Assembly (NCBI RefSeq): GCF_000523235.1
Contig: NZ_CP006850.1
Coordinates: 2,666,001-2,730,000 of the forward strand
Origin: Nocardia nova SH22a
Lineage (GTDB): Bacteria > Actinomycetota > Actinomycetes > Mycobacteriales > Mycobacteriaceae
DNA length: 64,000 bases
Direction: 5' to 3'
Position numbers and translations under genes: made by a program
The notes under the pieces: model-generated
What the model was told of the DNA's origin: nothing
What the model saw: only the letters and a program-made list of their open reading frames with translations
Database searches by the model: none
Shown: piece by piece, positions 26,225-34,170 of the stretch
Layout of the letters: every line of letters starts with the position of its first letter
Position numbering within the stretch: position 1 is the stretch's first letter

Positions 26225-26673
26225 TCGTGACGACGGTGGCCGTGGTGGTCGAGGTGTTCGCCGCGGGGATGGTGTTGTGGCGAGTGTCGAGCCCACGGAC
26301 CTTCGAGCGGTGGATCACCCGGTCACCCCGGGCCGGGTTGCTGGGCTGGTGGCGGTATCGGCGGGTCTGGCGGCGACGCATGACCGCGTGTGGCCTGCAT
26401 ATCGTGCACGGTGACGCGGTGCTGATTCCTCGCCTGCGCGCGGTGCGGATCGGTTCGACTTCCGATCGCGTGACGGTGGGGATGCTCCACGGGCAGAGCC
26501 CGCAGCAATACGAGAACCAGGCCTCCGATATCGCCGAAGCGTTCGGGGTGCCCGCGTGCCGGGCCTCGCTGATCGGACCGTCCACGGTGGAAATCGTTGT
26601 ACACCAAACGGATTCGGATGCCGGTCCGTTGGTGCCGGTTCGTGTCGAGTCTCGTTGGAAGGACGCTGCGTGA
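26221..26673 (+). CDS. One-pass membrane protein related to the N-terminal part of the FtsK-like translocase
   Basis: A 150-aa protein with one N-terminal membrane segment (IVTTVAVVVEVFAAGMVLW) and a soluble domain: GLHIVHGDAVLIPRLRAVRIG, DRVTVGMLHGQSP, ASDIAEAFGVPACRASLIGPSTVEIVV. The same arrangement (GLDV..., a DAFAQYIGVPE-like helix, then a VRLQV-like strand) occurs before the ATPase domain of the translocase at 23845. There is no Walker motif. It may be a stand-alone partner of the translocase or a duplicated N-terminal module. It overlaps both neighbours. Confidence 0.65.
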   Translation: MIVTTVAVVVEVFAAGMVLWRVSSPRTFERWITRSPRAGLLGWWRYRRVWRRRMTACGLHIVHGDAVLIPRLRAVRIGSTSDRVTVGMLHGQSPQQYENQASDIAEAFGVPACRASLIGPSTVEIVVHQTDSDAGPLVPVRVESRWKDAA

Positions 26674-28358
26674 TGACCGAGACCGCCGAAGCTGTCCCGG
26701 ACCGCGAGACAGCCGCTCAGCGCCGGGCACAACCCAACCTGATGGACATCGCCGAGGCTGCGGCGGAGAAGTTCGATGTGTGTCGGCGGCCGATCGCGAT
26801 GCGGGTGGAGGACCCGAAGACCGGTGCTGTGACCTATGAGGGTGCTCCGTGTAAGTCCACGATGGAATCGGTGTGTCCGGCGTGCGCGAAAGCCCATCGC
26901 GCCCTGCGGATCGCGCAATGCCGCGAGGGCTGGCATGTCACGGCCGAACCGGTCGAATACAAGCCCGAACCCACCGAAGCACACACCGCGATCATCGCGG
27001 CCCGTGCCGATCTGGCCGAGCAGTACCGGGCCGCGATCGCTGACGGAGACGAAGACTCCGCGGCCGGAATCCGTGAGGTCGTAGCCGATCTCGACCGCGA
27101 ACTCCGGGATCTCGGGGTGCGTGGACGGCTCCCGAGTCTGGACGAGACCGGCACCGATCGTCGTCGGCGCTCGACTCGTCGGCGGCAGGATGTTCCGGAC
27201 CTGCCGCGCCGGAAGGTCGAAAAACGCACCCTGGGCAAGGAAATCGGCGGCTACCTGTCGTCCATGTTCGTCACCCTCACCATGCCCTCCTACGGGCGCA
27301 TCAACGCCGATGGCGCCACCGACGACAAGGGCCTGCCGTGCTCGGACGGTTCCCCGGTGCGGCCGGACACCTACGACTACCAGGCACAGGCCCGCGATGC
27401 GGTGTTCTTCTCCAAGCTGGTCGATCGCTGGATCCAGAACTTGCGGCGTGCGGTCGGCTGGGACGTGCAGTACTTCGCCACGGTGGAACCGCAGAAGCGG
27501 GGCGCTCCGCACCTGCACATCCTGATCCGGGGCGCGATCTCCCGCGAGCTGATCAAGCAGGTCACCGCGGCGACCTATCATCAGGTGTGGTGGCCTCGCT
27601 TCGATCCGGAGAACCGCGTCTACGGCGGTGACTATCAGCCGGTGTGGGACTACCGGCAGGCCACGTTCGTGGATCCGGCCACACATGAGCCGTTGACGTT
27701 CTGGGATGACGCTCTGGACATCCTCGACACTGTGGACGATCTGGAGCCCGCGCATGTGGTCCGGTTCGGGGCGCAGATGGACCGCAAGCACATCAAGGGC
27801 GTGATCGCGGAGAAGGCCGGTAAGACCATCGGCTACGTCACCAAATACCTGGTGAAGTCCATCGCCGAAATCGTCGAGCCACGTTCGGCCCGCTCAGCCG
27901 ATCACTACGACCGGCTCCACGCCGAGCTGCAGAGTGTGCCGTGTTCGCCGCGGTGTCCGGTGTGGCTGGAATACGGCATCGTTCCCCGCGGCGTCACCGA
28001 GAAGACGATCCCCGGCCGGTGCAAGGGCAAAGCCCACCGTCGTGACACTCTCGGCCTGCCCGGTCGCCGGGTGCTGGTGTCTCGTCGCTGGTCCGGCAAG
28101 ACCCTGCCCGATCATCGTGCCGACCGCGCGGAATTCGTTCGGCAACTTCTCGCACAGGTCGGCATCACCAAACCCGACACCTCGCACCTGAAAGTCACCC
28201 CGGTCGAACCGGGCGACAAATCCCAGCCGCTGCGCGAACACCTGATCATGGGCGCGATCTCCCGCCGAACAGCATGGCGGGCGGAATACCTCAGGGCCCG
28301 AATGGCGGCCGAACCGCCAGGGCCACAACACACTTCGGCAACCCAGGATGCGGCATAG
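26673..28358 (+). CDS. Rolling-circle replication initiator (RepSA-like, HUH family)
   Basis: A 561-aa protein. The HUH metal-binding motif HLH is at residues 280-282 (in GAPHLHILIRG), preceded by the SMFVTLTMPSYG motif at about residues 192-203. The candidate catalytic tyrosine is in GYVTKYLVKS (Tyr388 or Tyr392). Before these, a Cys-rich stretch at residues 30-75 (CRRP...CKSTMESVCPAC) suggests a zinc site. It nicks the element's origin after excision and drives rolling-circle replication. ATG 26673 overlaps the upstream stop; GTG 26670 is also possible. Confidence 0.9.
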   Translation: MTETAEAVPDRETAAQRRAQPNLMDIAEAAAEKFDVCRRPIAMRVEDPKTGAVTYEGAPCKSTMESVCPACAKAHRALRIAQCREGWHVTAEPVEYKPEPTEAHTAIIAARADLAEQYRAAIADGDEDSAAGIREVVADLDRELRDLGVRGRLPSLDETGTDRRRRSTRRRQDVPDLPRRKVEKRTLGKEIGGYLSSMFVTLTMPSYGRINADGATDDKGLPCSDGSPVRPDTYDYQAQARDAVFFSKLVDRWIQNLRRAVGWDVQYFATVEPQKRGAPHLHILIRGAISRELIKQVTAATYHQVWWPRFDPENRVYGGDYQPVWDYRQATFVDPATHEPLTFWDDALDILDTVDDLEPAHVVRFGAQMDRKHIKGVIAEKAGKTIGYVTKYLVKSIAEIVEPRSARSADHYDRLHAELQSVPCSPRCPVWLEYGIVPRGVTEKTIPGRCKGKAHRRDTLGLPGRRVLVSRRWSGKTLPDHRADRAEFVRQLLAQVGITKPDTSHLKVTPVEPGDKSQPLREHLIMGAISRRTAWRAEYLRARMAAEPPGPQHTSATQDAA

Positions 28359-28367
28359 GAGGACGTG

Positions 28368-28583
28368 ATGGACGGCGGAGAGCAGGAGATCTATCTACGT
28401 GCCAAGCAGTGCGAGGAGCTGACGGGGATTCCCGAAGCGACCTGGCGTTGGTGGGCGCATGTCGGTTACGGCCCGGAGAGTTTCAAGATGGGTCCGCGGC
28501 GGCGGGTGTGGAAGAAGTCGAAGGTTCTGGCTTGGATCATCGAGCAGGAACGCACTACGGCCCGGGGTGGTGAGGCTGCCTGA
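28368..28583 (+). CDS. xis: Excisionase (AlpA/MerR-like small helix-turn-helix)
   Basis: A 71-aa winged-helix protein: YLRAKQCEELTGIPEATWRWWAHVGYGPESFKMGPRRRVWKKSKVLAWI. This is the usual DNA-binding fold of AICE excisionases, which bend DNA and direct the integrase to excision. GGAGG lies five bases before the ATG. Its stop overlaps the integrase start, so the two are made together. Confidence 0.85.
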   Translation: MDGGEQEIYLRAKQCEELTGIPEATWRWWAHVGYGPESFKMGPRRRVWKKSKVLAWIIEQERTTARGGEAA

Positions 28584-29956
28584 TGGCTGCGACGCGAAGA
28601 AATCCGCGCTCGGGTGTCGAAGATCGCTGGTACAAGACGGTCACGGCGGTCGACTCGGTTACCGGTGAAAAGTCTCGGCAACGGGCGAAGTCGGCGAACT
28701 ACGGATGCCGGAAGCGGTGGCGTGCTCGGTACGTCGATCCGAACGGCGTGGAGCGGGCAGAGTCGTTCGTGACCAAGGCGGAGGCTCAGAAGTTTCTCGA
28801 TGGCGATGTGACGACCAAGGTCGTGACCGGCACGTGGGTCGATCCGGACCGTAGTGGGGTGCTGTTCGAGGTGGTGGCCGAGAAGTGGTACACCACGAAG
28901 AAACTGCGCAAGCCCAAGACGGTCGGGGGATACCGGTCGCTGCTGGACACCCTGGTGCTTCCTCGCTGGGGCACGGTTCCGTTGCGCGATATCGAGTTCG
29001 AGGACATTCAGGAATGGGTGGTGACGCTCTCGGAGTCGGGCAGTGTCCGGTTCGAGGGGCGTGGCCTGTCGGCGTCTCGGGTCAAACAGTCCTATCAGGT
29101 GCTCGGTCAGGTTCTCCGGTTTGCGGTCAAGGCCAAGCGGCTGGCGGTGAATCCGGCCGAGGATATCGAGCTACCGGCCCTGACCCAGAGCGAGAAGGTC
29201 TACCTCACCCATGTGCAGGTGCTGCGGCTGGGAATGGCTGTTGGTCGATTCCGGGCTCTTGTGCTGATCCTGGCCTACACGGGAATTCGGTTCGGCGAGG
29301 CTACCGCCCTGCGGCCGAGGGATTTCGATCTGGATGCCCGCCGGATTCGGATTGTTCGTTCGGCAACGTTCGTGCGGGGCACCGGGACCGTGGTCAGCGA
29401 CACGAAGAACCACACGAATCGATCGGTGCCGATTCCAGTGGTGCTGGTGATAGAACTCGAACGGCTGCTTGCGGGCCTCGATCCGGATGTGCTGGTGTTC
29501 CCCAGCCACAAGGGCGGCTACCTCGAATCGACCGAGTTCCGTTGGGTGTTCGACCAAGCGGCCGAGGCGGTCGGGCTGAACGGCTTTGTGCCGCACTGGC
29601 TTCGCCACACTGCTGCGTCGCTGGCGATCAAGGCAGGCGCGAACATCAAGGTGATTCAGAAGATGCTGGGCCACAAGACAGCGACGATGACCCTCGATCT
29701 CTACGGCCACCTCTACGACGATGACTTGGACGCTGTAGCCGAAAGAATGGATGCGGGTGCGCGGGCCGTGCTGGCCGAACTCATCGAGACCGGCGAAGCG
29801 CCGGAGTTCTACGCGAACATGTCGCCAGCAGAGTTGGCGCGGTCTGCTCAGGGGTGGAAACAGTGGATCGAGGCGGAGCGCGCGCGGACTACTGCGGACC
29901 AACTGCGGACCGGCTCGCCCGCAGAGGGCTCGCAGCAACGGCAGAAGCCTGCCTGA
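28583..29956 (+). CDS. int: Tyrosine-family site-specific integrase
   Basis: A 457-aa phage-type integrase. The N-terminal arm-binding and core-binding (SAM-like) domains cover residues 1-190. The catalytic domain has Arg236 in YTGIRFGEATAL, HWLRH at residues 338-342, GHK at about 363-365, and nucleophile Tyr374 in DLYGHLY. The gene ends two bases before the tRNA-derived repeat, the usual place of an integrase next to its att site. It would recombine attP with the anticodon-loop region of tRNA-Leu. Confidence 0.95.
   Translation: MAATRRNPRSGVEDRWYKTVTAVDSVTGEKSRQRAKSANYGCRKRWRARYVDPNGVERAESFVTKAEAQKFLDGDVTTKVVTGTWVDPDRSGVLFEVVAEKWYTTKKLRKPKTVGGYRSLLDTLVLPRWGTVPLRDIEFEDIQEWVVTLSESGSVRFEGRGLSASRVKQSYQVLGQVLRFAVKAKRLAVNPAEDIELPALTQSEKVYLTHVQVLRLGMAVGRFRALVLILAYTGIRFGEATALRPRDFDLDARRIRIVRSATFVRGTGTVVSDTKNHTNRSVPIPVVLVIELERLLAGLDPDVLVFPSHKGGYLESTEFRWVFDQAAEAVGLNGFVPHWLRHTAASLAIKAGANIKVIQKMLGHKTATMTLDLYGHLYDDDLDAVAERMDAGARAVLAELIETGEAPEFYANMSPAELARSAQGWKQWIEAERARTTADQLRTGSPAEGSQQRQKPA
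29892..29911 (+). repeat. Candidate integrase arm-type site, right end
   Basis: Identical to 18376-18395 over 20 bp. It lies inside the 3' end of the integrase gene, 47 bp from attR, yet the nucleotide identity is perfect, which suggests selection on DNA rather than protein. Confidence 0.6.
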
Positions 29957-29958
29957 CC

Positions 29959-30014
29959 TGGTGCCGAGTGTGGGACTCGAACCCACACGTCCGTGAGGAC
30001 AACGGTTTTTGAGA
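29959..30014. repeat. attR: 56-bp repeat inside the intact tRNA-Leu
   Basis: Perfect match to 18204-18259. It runs from the encoded CCA end to the anticodon loop, so integration rebuilds a complete tRNA here. Confidence 0.92.
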
Positions 30015-30045
30015 CCGTCGCGTCTGCCAGTTCCGCCAACTCGGC
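29959..30045 (-). tRNA. tRNA-Leu (anticodon CAA)
   Basis: On the minus strand the 87-nt gene begins GCCGAGT, pairing with ACTCGGC before the discriminator A and an encoded CCA. The anticodon stem-loop is ACGGT-CTCAAAA-ACCGT, anticodon CAA. There is a long variable arm, as expected for a class II tRNA, and a T arm GTGGG-TTCGAGT-CCCAC. It decodes UUG. It is the integration site of the AICE and remains intact. Confidence 0.95.
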
Positions 30046-30240
30046 GCACCGGGTGGAAATGATAGCCGGTGCGGCCCCGGTAACCGAATCGGCGGGGTCA
30101 CGCGGGGTTCGCGCTGGGTAGATGGGTTGTGAGCGAAGGTGAACGGTACGCTTTAGGACACTCGGTGTTCGCGTGCCGGAACGGCGCGGGGCGGGGCGGA
30201 TCCATCGGGTATCGGCATCGGAATATCGAGGGGTCTGTCT

Positions 30241-30867
30241 ATGGGTACGAATGCAGGGGGCGCGGGCGCGACTCAGGGTGCGCCGGCCGCCGCGAAACGG
30301 GTCGTGGTGGCCGAGGACGAGGCGCTCATCCGGATGGACCTGGTGGAGATGCTCTCCGAGGAGGGCTATCAGGTGGTGGGTGAGGCCGGTGACGGGCAGC
30401 AGGCCGTCGACCTGGCCTCGGAACTGCGGCCGGATCTGGTCATCATGGATGTCAAGATGCCGCGGCGCGACGGGATCGACGCCGCCGCCGAGATCGCGTC
30501 CAAACGTGTTGCGCCCGTGGTGATCCTCACCGCGTTCAGCCAGCGCGACCTGGTGGAGCGGGCGCGCGACGCCGGTGCGATGGCCTATCTGGTGAAGCCG
30601 TTCACGAAGTCCGATCTGGTGCCCGCCATCGAGCTCGCGGCCAGCCGGTTCCACGAGATCTCGGCATTGGAACAGGAGGTCGCGAGCCTGTCCGACCGCC
30701 TGGAGACCCGCAAGCTCGTCGAGCGCGCCAAGGGTGTGCTGATGCAGACCCAGGGGCTGTCGGAACCGCAGGCGTTCAAGTGGATTCAGCGCACCGCGAT
30801 GGACCGCCGGACGACCATGAAGGCGGTCGCCGAGGTGGTTCTGGAGAATCTGACACCGAAGTCCTGA
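30241..30867 (+). CDS. pdtaR: ANTAR-domain response regulator PdtaR
   Basis: A 208-aa two-domain regulator. The receiver domain covers residues 20-140 with Asp-Glu at 25-27, the phosphorylated Asp70 in LVIMDVKMPRRDG, Thr in VVILTAFSQ and Lys in YLVKPFTKSDL. The ANTAR RNA-binding domain covers residues 145-203 (LETRKLVERAKGVLMQTQGLSEPQAFKWIQRTAMDRR). It matches M. tuberculosis Rv1626, which with histidine kinase PdtaS controls antitermination; the kinase is not in this window. GAGGGG lies eight bases before the ATG. Confidence 0.95.
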   Translation: MGTNAGGAGATQGAPAAAKRVVVAEDEALIRMDLVEMLSEEGYQVVGEAGDGQQAVDLASELRPDLVIMDVKMPRRDGIDAAAEIASKRVAPVVILTAFSQRDLVERARDAGAMAYLVKPFTKSDLVPAIELAASRFHEISALEQEVASLSDRLETRKLVERAKGVLMQTQGLSEPQAFKWIQRTAMDRRTTMKAVAEVVLENLTPKS

Positions 30868-30868
30868 C

Positions 30869-30912
30869 CCGCCGCGCCGCTGTCCGGACGCGGGGACCGG
30901 ACGGCGCGGCGG
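30869..30912 (+). terminator. Terminator of pdtaR
   Basis: CCGCCGCGCCG at 30869-30879 pairs with its complement at 30902-30912, and an inner TCCGG/CCGGA extends the stem. It starts one base after the pdtaR stop codon region and separates it from the polA promoter. Confidence 0.65.
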
Positions 30913-30984
30913 AGCGGGCGCGACCCCGGGTGGCGGGGCCGCTCGGGGTGATCGGGCGGGCCCGGCAGCGCCCGGTGCCCGGGG

Positions 30985-31007
30985 ATGTCGGTGCCTGTCC
31001 CTAGACT
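30985..31007 (+). promoter_or_regulatory. PafBC/RecA-NDp-type DNA-damage promoter of polA
   Basis: ATGTCGGTG (30985-30993), exactly eight bases, then TAGACT (31002-31007) matches the mycobacterial LexA-independent damage promoter TTGTCRGTG-N8-TANNNT with one mismatch at the first base. The -10 lies seven bases before the polA GTG, predicting a leaderless mRNA. Confidence 0.7.
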
Positions 31008-31014
31008 CTCTCGG

Positions 31015-33771
31015 GTGACCCCAGCCTCCACCGATCAGCGTCAGGCCAGTGTGTCGTCCACCACCTCGGGTGCGTCCCCCGGTGCCGCCGGTGAGCGGCC
31101 CACCTTGTTGCTGCTGGACGGCCATTCCCTGGCCTATCGCGCGTTCTACGCGCTACCGGCGGAGAATTTCAAGACCGTCACCGGCCAGACCACCAACGCG
31201 GTCTACGGCTTCACCGCCATGCTGATCAACCTGCTGCGCGACGAGAAGCCCACCCATGTCGCGGCCGCCTTCGACGTCAGCCGCAAGACCTTCCGGTCCG
31301 AGGCGTTCCCGGAGTACAAGGCCAACCGCCTGAAGACGCCGGACGAGTTCCGCGGCCAGGTGGAGATCACCCAGGAGGTGCTGGGCGCGCTCGGCATCCC
31401 GGTGATGGCGCTCGAGGGCTACGAGGCCGACGACATCATCGCCACGATCACGACTCAGGCTGTGCCACAAGGGTTCCGGGTGCTGATCGTCACCGGCGAC
31501 CGGGATTCGCTGCAACTGGTCGGGCCGGATGTCACGGTGCTGTACCCGAAGAAGGGCGTCTCCGAACTGACCCGCTTCACCCCCGAGGCGGTCGAAGACA
31601 AATACGGTCTCACCCCCGCGCAGTATCCGGATTTCGCGGCCCTGCGCGGCGACCCGAGCGACAATCTGCCCGGAATCCCAGGGGTGGGGGAGAAGACCGC
31701 CACCAAGTGGATCCGCGAATTCGGCGATCTGTCGAATCTGGTGGAGCGCGTGGACGAGGTGCGCGGCAAGGTCGGCGACGCGCTGCGGGCCAACCTGTCC
31801 AGTGTGGTGTTGAATCGGCAGCTCACCGAGATGGTCAAGGATGTGCCGCTGCCGTACACCCCTGATCAGCTCGCCCAGCAGCCCTGGGATCGCGACAAGA
31901 TCCACCGCCTGTTCGACGACCTCGAGTTCCGGGTGCTGCGCGACCGGCTGTTCGAGACGCTCGCCGCGCCGGTGCCGGAGGCCGAGAGCGGTTTCGAGAT
32001 CAGCGGCGGCCCGGTCGAGCCCGGCGCCGCCGCGGACTGGCTGGCCGAGCACGCGCAGGCGGGAGCGCGCCACGGGGTGTCGATCGTCGGCACCACCACG
32101 CCGGTGCACGGCGACGTGAAGGCGATCGCGGTCGCCGCGGCCGACGGTGAGGGCGGCTATTTCGACGCCGTCGGGCTGACCCCCGAGGACGAGCGGGCAC
32201 TGGGCGCCTGGCTGGGCGACCCCGCCGTCGCCAAGGCGGTGCACGAGGCGAAGGCGGCCGTGCACGCGCTGCGCGGCCGCGGCTGGTCGCTGGCCGGGCT
32301 GACCAGCGATACCGCGCTGGCCGCCTATCTGGTCCGGCCGGGGCAGCGCACCTTCAACCTCGACGATCTGTCGCTGCGCTACCTCTCGCGCGAGCTGCGG
32401 GTGGAGGCCGCCGAGGACAGTCAGCTGTCGCTGCTCGACGACGAGGACCAGGTCGACACCGAACTCGCGCGCGCCGAGATCCTGCGCGCTCGTGCGGTGG
32501 TGGATCTGGCCGAGGCGTTCGACGACGAACTCCAGCGCATCGAGTCGACGGCGCTGCTGTCGGAGATGGAGTTGCCGCTGCTCGCGGTGCTCGCCGATCT
32601 GGAGCAGGCCGGTATCGCGGTCGACACCGCCGAACTCGAGCAGTTGCAGCGCGAATTCGCCGATCGGGTCGCCTCGGCGGCGGAGTCGGCCTACGAGGTG
32701 ATCGGCAAGCAGATCAATCTCGGTTCGCCCAAACAGCTGCAGGTGGTGCTGTTCGACGAACTGGACATGCCCAAGACCAAACGCACCAAGACCGGCTACA
32801 CCACCGACGCGGACGCGCTGGAATCGCTGTTCGAGAAGACCCAGCATCCGTTCCTGGAGCATCTGCTCGCGCACCGCGACGCGACCCGGCTCAAGGTCAC
32901 CGTCGACGGGCTGCTGAAATCCGTCGCCGACGACGGCCGCATCCACACCACCTTCAATCAGACCGTCGCCGCGACCGGCCGGTTGTCCTCGACCGAGCCG
33001 AATCTGCAGAACATCCCGATCCGGACCGACACCGGCCGCCGCATCCGCGACACCTTCGTCGTCGGTCCCGGATACGAATCGCTGATGACCGCGGACTACA
33101 GCCAGATCGAGATGCGCATCATGGCGCACCTGTCGAAGGACGCCGGGCTGATCGAGGCCTTCAACTCCGGTGAGGACCTGCACAATTTCGTCGCCTCCAA
33201 GGCGTTCGACATCCCGATCACCGACGTCAATCCGGAACTGCGCCGCCGCATCAAGGCCATGTCCTACGGTCTGGCCTACGGACTGTCCGCCTACGGCCTG
33301 TCGCAGCAACTGCGGATCAGCGCCGAGGAGGCCAAGGCGCAGATGGAGGTCTACTTCTCCCGCTTCGGCGCGATCCGCGACTATCTGCACGAGGCCGTCG
33401 AACAGGCCCGCAAGGTGGGCTACACCGAAACACTGTTCGGCCGCCGCCGCTACCTGCCGGACCTGGACTCGAGCAACCGCCAGCGCCGCGAGGCCGCCGA
33501 GCGGATGGCACTGAACGCCCCCATCCAGGGCACCGCCGCCGACATCATCAAGGTCGCGATGATCAACGTCCAGTCCGCGATCGCCGCGGCGGGCCTGCGC
33601 TCGCGCATGCTGCTGCAGATCCACGACGAACTCCTCTTCGAAGTGGCGGCCGGTGAACGCGAGGCCCTGGAATCGCTTGCCCGCGAACAGATGTCGAAGG
33701 CGATCGACCTGTCGGTCCCGCTCGAGGTGTCGGTGGGCGTGGGCCGCAGCTGGGATTCGGCCGCGCACTGA
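31015..33771 (+). CDS. polA: DNA polymerase I
   Basis: A 918-aa repair and lagging-strand polymerase. The 5'-3' exonuclease covers about residues 25-320 (LLLLDGHSLAYRAFYAL, GYEADDIIATI, VTGDRDSLQL, GDPSDNLPGIPGVGEKTA). A proofreading-like domain follows but the DxE exonuclease signature is not evident, as in other actinobacterial PolA. The polymerase domain has motif A TADYSQIEMRIMAHL, motif B RRRIKAMSYGLAYG and motif C QIHDELLFE. The GTG at 31015 is set by the promoter seven bases upstream. Confidence 0.97.
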   Translation: MTPASTDQRQASVSSTTSGASPGAAGERPTLLLLDGHSLAYRAFYALPAENFKTVTGQTTNAVYGFTAMLINLLRDEKPTHVAAAFDVSRKTFRSEAFPEYKANRLKTPDEFRGQVEITQEVLGALGIPVMALEGYEADDIIATITTQAVPQGFRVLIVTGDRDSLQLVGPDVTVLYPKKGVSELTRFTPEAVEDKYGLTPAQYPDFAALRGDPSDNLPGIPGVGEKTATKWIREFGDLSNLVERVDEVRGKVGDALRANLSSVVLNRQLTEMVKDVPLPYTPDQLAQQPWDRDKIHRLFDDLEFRVLRDRLFETLAAPVPEAESGFEISGGPVEPGAAADWLAEHAQAGARHGVSIVGTTTPVHGDVKAIAVAAADGEGGYFDAVGLTPEDERALGAWLGDPAVAKAVHEAKAAVHALRGRGWSLAGLTSDTALAAYLVRPGQRTFNLDDLSLRYLSRELRVEAAEDSQLSLLDDEDQVDTELARAEILRARAVVDLAEAFDDELQRIESTALLSEMELPLLAVLADLEQAGIAVDTAELEQLQREFADRVASAAESAYEVIGKQINLGSPKQLQVVLFDELDMPKTKRTKTGYTTDADALESLFEKTQHPFLEHLLAHRDATRLKVTVDGLLKSVADDGRIHTTFNQTVAATGRLSSTEPNLQNIPIRTDTGRRIRDTFVVGPGYESLMTADYSQIEMRIMAHLSKDAGLIEAFNSGEDLHNFVASKAFDIPITDVNPELRRRIKAMSYGLAYGLSAYGLSQQLRISAEEAKAQMEVYFSRFGAIRDYLHEAVEQARKVGYTETLFGRRRYLPDLDSSNRQRREAAERMALNAPIQGTAADIIKVAMINVQSAIAAAGLRSRMLLQIHDELLFEVAAGEREALESLAREQMSKAIDLSVPLEVSVGVGRSWDSAAH

Positions 33772-33927
33772 ACCAGGTACCGCCCTGTGGCGCCGGACAC
33801 CCTGGGTGGCCTGCGGTGATGTCCGCCGTGACCAGCACGGGGCGTTGGTAAACCGTTCACCGGAAAATGTGACGAAGTTACTCGGCGGTTCCGCCGCGAT
33901 ATTGTTGCCTTCGCCGCGGGGAGTCCA
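33772..33927. other. Noncoding DNA after polA
   Basis: About 156 bp, with a relatively A+T-rich stretch around 33855-33905. No gene or strong hairpin seen; it precedes the leader-peptide promoter at 33928. Confidence 0.4.
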
Positions 33928-33933
33928 TATTCT
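33928..33933 (+). promoter_or_regulatory. -10 element of the leader upstream of the LeuA-domain gene
   Basis: TATTCT is followed by seven bases and a GTG at 33941 that opens a 43-codon leader frame. Confidence 0.5.
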
Positions 33934-33940
33934 CGAAGTC

Positions 33941-34072
33941 GTGCCGAATCCCGCCGCGAGCCACAGCGCCACGCGCAACGTCGCCGACCGCGACCGCGTG
34001 GTGCTTCTGCCGCTTACCGCGATGGTGGCTGCGGCGCGACTTCTCGTAGTACCTCGCCGTAGCGGGAGCTGA
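33941..34072 (+). CDS. Putative leader peptide rich in Leu and Val (43 aa)
   Basis: A leaderless-type GTG starts a short frame that contains VVLLPL (residues 20-25) and LLVV (34-37) and stops 98 bp before the LeuA-regulatory-domain gene. Runs of Leu and Val codons just before a leucine-related gene are the mark of ribosome-mediated attenuation leaders. No textbook terminator/antiterminator pair could be drawn with confidence: GGCC/GGCC and GGACC/GGTCC pairings exist after the stop. Could be a chance frame. Confidence 0.45.
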   Translation: MPNPAASHSATRNVADRDRVVLLPLTAMVAAARLLVVPRRSGS

Positions 34073-34170
34073 TTCGGACCGGCCCCCTCGCTGCGGCCGT
34101 AGAAGATTGTTTGCGCTGGTCCCGTCTGTCATCCGACCAACGACAAAACTTCCGGGGAAGACCTAGTCCA

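Larger units (their letters stand above)
18204..30014. mobile_element. Integrated actinomycete integrative and conjugative element (AICE, pSAM2 type), about 11.76 kb
   Basis: The element is bounded by perfect 56-bp direct repeats at 18204-18259 and 29959-30014; the right one is the 3' part of an intact tRNA-Leu gene. The unit length is 11,755 bp. Gene order from the right end is integrase, excisionase, HUH replication initiator, small genes, FtsK-type translocase, DUF2637 membrane protein, Pra-like activator, then divergent GntR and XRE regulators, and a structured 2-kb left end. This is the layout of AICEs, which excise, replicate by rolling circle and transfer double-stranded DNA with one FtsK-like protein. 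No relaxase or type IV secretion gene is present. All core genes look intact, so the element may be active. Confidence 0.92.
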
